The notes under the pieces were generated by a model that was not told where the DNA came from, did not search any database, and saw nothing but the letters and a program-made list of their open reading frames with translations. Shown piece by piece: positions 42,000 through 44,547 of a DNA stretch of 44,547 bases; position 1 is the stretch's first letter; each line of letters opens with the position of its first letter. Both the position numbers and the translations under genes were made by a program. The stretch spans positions 1,494,969-1,539,515 of the forward strand of contig RPFO01000003.1 in the NCBI GenBank assembly GCA_009746045.1, written 5' to 3'. This DNA comes from Mesostigma viride. Its lineage: Eukaryota > Streptophyta > Mesostigmatophyceae > Mesostigmatales > Mesostigmataceae.

Positions 42000-44547
42000 C
42001 ATGGGTGTATGTACGTGTGTGTTCATCCTTGTCCTTGCGTGCATGGTGTATGTACATGTGGGTGCAGGCGCCCCTTGCGTGCGCGGTGGATGTACATGTG
42101 CGGGCAGTGGGTGTGTGTGCATGCCAGCAATTGCGTGCATGGTGTGTGTACGTGTGTGTGCAGCCGCCCCTTGCGTGCGCAGTGTATGTACATGTGAGTG
42201 CAGCCGCCCCTTGCGTGCGCGGTGTGTGTACATGTGTGTGCAGTTGCCCCTTGCGTGCGCGGTGGATGTACGTGTGTGTGCATGCCGGCAATTGCGTGCA
42301 TGGTGTGTGTACGTGTGTGTGCAGCCGCCCCTTGCGTGCGCGGTGTGTGTACGTGTGTGTGCACTCGCCCCTTGCGTGCGCGGTGGATGTACATGTGTGT
42401 GCAGCCGCCCTTGCGTGCATGGTGTATGTACATGTGTGTGCAGCCGCCCCTTGCGTGCGCGGTGTATGTACATGCGTGTGCATCCTTGCCCTTGCGTGCA
42501 TGGTGTATGTACATGTGAGTGCCGCGCCCCAACGTGCATTGTGTATGTACGTGTGTGTGCATGCCGGCCCTTGCGTGCATGGTGTGTGTACATGTGTGTG
42601 CATCCTTGTCCTTGCGTGCATGGTGTATGTACATGTGTTTGCACTCGCCCTTGCGTGCGCGGTGTGTGTACGTGTGTGTGCAGCCGCCCTTGCGTGCAGG
42701 GTGTGTGTACATGTGTGTGCATCCTTGTCCTTGCGTGCATGGTGTGTGTACATGTGTGTGCAGCCGCCCCTTGCGTGCGCGGTGGATGTACATGTGCGTG
42801 CAGTTGCCCCTTGCGTGCGCGGTATGTACATGTGTTTGCACTCGCCCCTTGCGTGCGCGGTGTATTGTACATGTTGTGCAAGCCGCCCTTGCGTGCATGG
42901 TGTATGTACATGTGCTTGCACTGGCCCGTGCGTGCGCGGTGGTGTACATGTGTGTGCAGCCGAACCTTGCGTGCATGGTGTGTGTACCTGTGCGTGAAGT
43001 CGCTCCTTGCGGCATGGTGTGTACGTGTGTGTGCAGCCGCCCCTTGCGTGCATGGTGTAAGTACATGTGAGTGCCGTTGCCCAAGCGTGCATTGTGTGTG
43101 TATGTGTGTTGCACTCGCCCCTTGCGTGCGCGGTGGATGTACATGTGTGTGCAGCCGCCCTTGCGTGCATGGTTATGTACATGTGTGTGCAGTCCCCGTC
43201 GTGCGCAGTGGATGACGTGTGTGTGCACCGCCCCGTGCGTGCATGGTGTGTGTACGTGTGTGTGCAGCACCCCTTGCGTGCGCGGTGTATGTACGTTTCT
43301 GTCAGCCGCCCTTGCGTGCATGGGTATGTACATGTGCTTGCACTGGCCCCGCGTGCGCGGTGTATGTACTGTGTGTGCAGCCGCCCTTGCCGTGCGCGGT
43401 GTATGTACGTGTGTGCGCACTCGCCCCTTGCGTGCGCGGTGTATGTACGTGTGTTGCAGCCGCCCCTTGCGTGCGCGGTGTATGTACATGTTGTGCATCC
43501 TTGTTCCTTGCGTGCATGGTGTTAATGTGTCGCCCCTGCGTGCGCGGTGATGTACATGTGTGTGCAGCCGCCCTTGCGTGCATGGTGTGTTCAATGTTGG
43601 TGTGCAGAGTGCCCCTTGCGGTGCGCGGTGGATGTACGTGTGGTGCAGCCGTCCCTTGCGTGCGCGTGTGTGTACGTGTGTGTGCAGCCGCCCATGCGTG
43701 CCATAGTGAGTGAAGTGTTTGTGCAGCCGGCCCTTGCGTGCGCGTGTGTGTATGTGAGTGCAGCGCCCCAGCGTGCGCGGTGTGTGTACATGTGTGTGCA
43801 GTTGCCCCTTGCGTGCGCGGTGGATGTATGCGTGTGTGCATGCCCGGCCCTTGCGTGCATTGGTGTTGTACGTGTGTGTGCAGCCGCCCCTTGCGTGCGC
43901 GGTGTGTGTACGTGTGGTGGTGCACTCGCCCCGTGCCGGGGATGTACATGTGCGGGCAGTTGCCCTGCGGCGCGGGTACGTACATGTGAGTGCAGCCGCC
44001 CCTTGCGTGCGCGGTGTATGTACGTGTGTGTGCAGCCGCCCCTTGCGTGCGCGGTGTATGTACGTGTGTGCAGTCCGCCCCTGGTTGCGCGGATGGTGTG
44101 TACATGTTGAGTGAGCGGTCCTTTGCGTGGGCGGTGTATGTACGTGTGTGTGCAGCCGCCCCTTGCGTGCGCGGTTGTGTGTACATGTAAGTTGCAGCGC
44201 CCCTTGCGTGCGCAGTGTGTACGTGTGTGTGCAGCCGCCCCTTGCGTGCGCGGTGTGTGTACGTGTGTGTGCACTCGCGCCCTGTGCCGCGTGGATGTAC
44301 ATGTGCGGGGAGTTGGCCCCTTGCGTGCGCGGTGTACGTACAGTGAGTGCAGCCGCCCCTTGCGTTGCGCGGTGTATGTACGTTGTGTGCAGCCGCCCCT
44401 TGCGTGCGCGGTGTATGTACGGTGTGTGCAGCCGCCCCGTGTTGCGCGGTGGATGTACATGTGAGTGGAGCCGGTCCTTGCGTGGGCGTGTAGTACGTGT
44501 GTGTGCAGCGCCCCTTGCGTGCGCGGTGTGTGTACATGTTAGTGCAG
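42000..44547. repeat. Noisy copy of 34.98-37.6 kb at the array end
   Basis: The order of unit variants from 42000 follows that from about 34970, but with many single-base losses and gains, mostly in G or C runs (CCGCCCTTG for CCGCCCCTTG), so the offset shrinks. The last 1.5 kb is the most damaged. Confidence 0.75.

Larger units (their letters stand above)
29790..44547. repeat. 40-bp satellite array, about 370 copies, open at the right
   Basis: The period is 40 bp (for example CAG at 38161 and 38201). The core is TGCAGCCGCCCCTTGCGTGC, then GCGGTG or ATGGTG, then TATGTAC or TGTGTAC or GATGTAC, then RTGTGTG. Units differ at a few fixed positions with two to six alternatives each, mostly transitions. 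Occasional units are shortened. The array extends past the window end. Frames of up to 2,130 codons on the minus strand and 740 on the plus strand arise only because the unit has few stops. No promoter, intron or family match supports them. Confidence 0.95.

Noticed and set aside
36519-42911. Minus-strand open frame of 2,130 codons, and other frames of hundreds of codons across 29.6-44.5 kb
   Set aside because: They follow the 40-bp period, overlap each other in all frames on both strands, and have no start context, introns or domain beyond the repeat. They are by-products of the satellite.
29790-44547. CRISPR array
   Set aside because: The repeats are contiguous without unique spacers, the unit varies throughout, and the genome is eukaryotic.
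29790-44547. Each 40-bp unit as a mini exon between TGCAG acceptors and GGTGTATGT donors
   Set aside because: The matches to splice signals are short, occur in all units by descent, and no conserved reading frame results.

Overview
The window looks like nuclear DNA from a eukaryote, most likely a green alga (a prasinophyte or other chlorophyte), though the species cannot be named. One long + strand gene is interrupted by 15 GT-AG introns. Its reading phase stays consistent across all 16 exons (1,595 visible codons plus a stop). Its C-terminus resembles the plant/algal Root_cap domain, its N-terminus has plant-type leucine-rich repeats, and the candidate poly(A) signal is the algal type TGTAA. 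No bacterial operon, Shine-Dalgarno site or CRISPR array is present.

Region 1 (1-17321) is the 3' portion of a gene for a large extracellular multidomain protein. The order is LRRs, a hyalin-repeat (HYR)-like domain, a 'VTQxxQ' domain, a metzincin-type zinc protease core (HEFLHNMGIEH, then a Met-turn MSYC), an F/D-rich octapeptide repeat block, Ig/cadherin-like modules, two HYR domains and a Root_cap/VWD-like C-terminus. The 5' end lies outside the window. The introns are full of simple sequence: poly-G and poly-C tracts, minisatellites of 11, 18, 40, 71 and 76 bp, and a strong hairpin.

Region 2 (17322-26000) is 3' flank followed by what reads as three nested, dead mobile elements. The outer one (about 18244-25992) carries the broken gene of a Mutator/Kolobok-like DDE transposase with an N-terminal P2X7-tail-like segment, AT-hook-like motifs and a C-terminal PHD-finger-like segment. 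It is flanked on both sides by TTAATTAA. Inside it is a 5'-truncated non-LTR retrotransposon (about 21549-24388), itself split by a 1.7-kb non-coding element with inverted termini (22241-23936).

Region 3 (26001-29760) is non-coding. It holds several tandem duplications, five copies of a 14-bp palindrome CCAACGGCCGTTGG (some imperfect), a tRNA-Ser-like remnant that has lost its anticodon arm, and a GT/GTGTGC microsatellite.

Region 4 (about 29790-44547, running off the end) is one tandem array of a 40-bp unit, about 370 copies, with higher-order duplications. Because 40 is not a multiple of 3 and the unit has few stops, very long but almost certainly meaningless open frames occur on both strands. 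The last 3 kb is a noisy copy of 35.0-37.6 kb and may be unpolished assembly.
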